From: Pseudomonadota bacterium
Lineage (GTDB): Bacteria; Pseudomonadota; Alphaproteobacteria; Rhizobiales; Rhizobiaceae
Direction: 5' to 3'
Length of the DNA: 6,470 bases
Assembly (NCBI GenBank): GCA_023451915.1
Contig: JAEXXS010000213.1
Location: 1-6,470 of the forward strand
Both the position numbers and the translations under genes were made by a program. The notes beneath the pieces were generated by a model. That model did no database searches and was not told where the DNA came from. It saw only the letters and a list, made by a program, of their open reading frames with translations. Below, in pieces: positions 6,415 to 6,470 of the stretch. Within the stretch, counting starts at the first letter, position 1. Every line of letters begins with the position of its first letter.

Positions 6415-6437
6415 TGCACAAGCTGCATCACTATAAT
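6409..6437 (+). promoter_or_regulatory. Rightward sigma-70-type promoter candidate
   Basis: A perfect TATAAT -10 lies at 6432-6437, 17 bp after TTGTAC at 6409-6414, which keeps the TTG of the consensus -35. Transcription would start near 6444 and leave the window to the right, away from pckA. It probably serves the divergent gene beyond the edge. Confidence 0.55.
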
Positions 6438-6470
6438 AAGATCGATGTGCAAATCAGGCGCTCGATGATC

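Larger units (their letters stand above)
6148..6470. other. Regulatory intergenic region, no gene seen
   Basis: This 323-bp stretch between the pckA start and the right edge has no credible gene on either strand. The ATGs near the right end either meet a stop within eight codons (6445) or run off the edge (6465). A core from about 6225 to 6315 is much richer in A and T than its surroundings. It carries the pckA ribosome binding site and leader, several inverted repeats and a rightward promoter candidate, each listed separately. In related genomes the response-regulator gene chvI (bvrR) reads away to the right from here. That is inferred from gene order only. Confidence 0.75.

Noticed and set aside
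1..6470. CRISPR array, tRNA, rRNA, phage, toxin-antitoxin or defence genes
   Set aside because: No regularly spaced repeats, no tRNA-like cloverleaf and no such protein motifs were seen; all long genes are housekeeping enzymes.

Overview
This looks like ordinary chromosomal DNA from an alphaproteobacterium of the order Hyphomicrobiales, most likely Brucella or Ochrobactrum. Three things point there: the gene order hisA-hisF-hisE-coaA, a pckA gene facing away from a regulatory region at the right edge, and a ~104-bp palindromic intergenic repeat that resembles the Bru-RS elements described from Brucella. The assignment comes from remembered gene order and sequence style, not from a database search.

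Left half, plus strand (1-3076): the end of a histidine operon. hisA is cut by the left edge. It overlaps hisF by four bases (ATGA), and hisE and coaA follow. HisA and HisF act in mid-pathway histidine synthesis: HisA isomerises ProFAR to PRFAR, and HisF, with HisH, closes the imidazole ring. HisE hydrolyses phosphoribosyl-ATP earlier in the pathway. coaA encodes type I pantothenate kinase, the first step of coenzyme A synthesis. Two copies of the palindromic repeat sit on either side of hisE in opposite orientation. A strong hairpin after coaA probably ends transcription from both sides.

Right half, minus strand (3141-6147): read in the direction of transcription, pckA (ATP-dependent PEP carboxykinase, gluconeogenesis) ends in a clear rho-independent terminator. 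It is followed by arfB (GGQ-type ribosome rescue hydrolase) and an alpha/beta-hydrolase of unknown substrate. The last two probably form a short operon. A 29-bp fragment of the same repeat lies at the end of the hydrolase gene.

Right edge (6148-6470): 323 bp without a gene, AT-rich in the middle. It holds the pckA leader with nested inverted repeats, an 11-bp AT-rich inverted repeat, and a plus-strand promoter candidate. That promoter has a perfect TATAAT, and its -35 region overlaps two TTTGTAC heptamers set 11 bp apart, the layout typical of OmpR/PhoB-family regulators. In relatives the gene beyond this edge is the response regulator chvI (bvrR in Brucella), but it is not visible here.

I see no new multi-gene system. 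The most interesting points are the repeat family that appears to supply the stop codons of two unrelated genes, and the regulatory architecture upstream of pckA.
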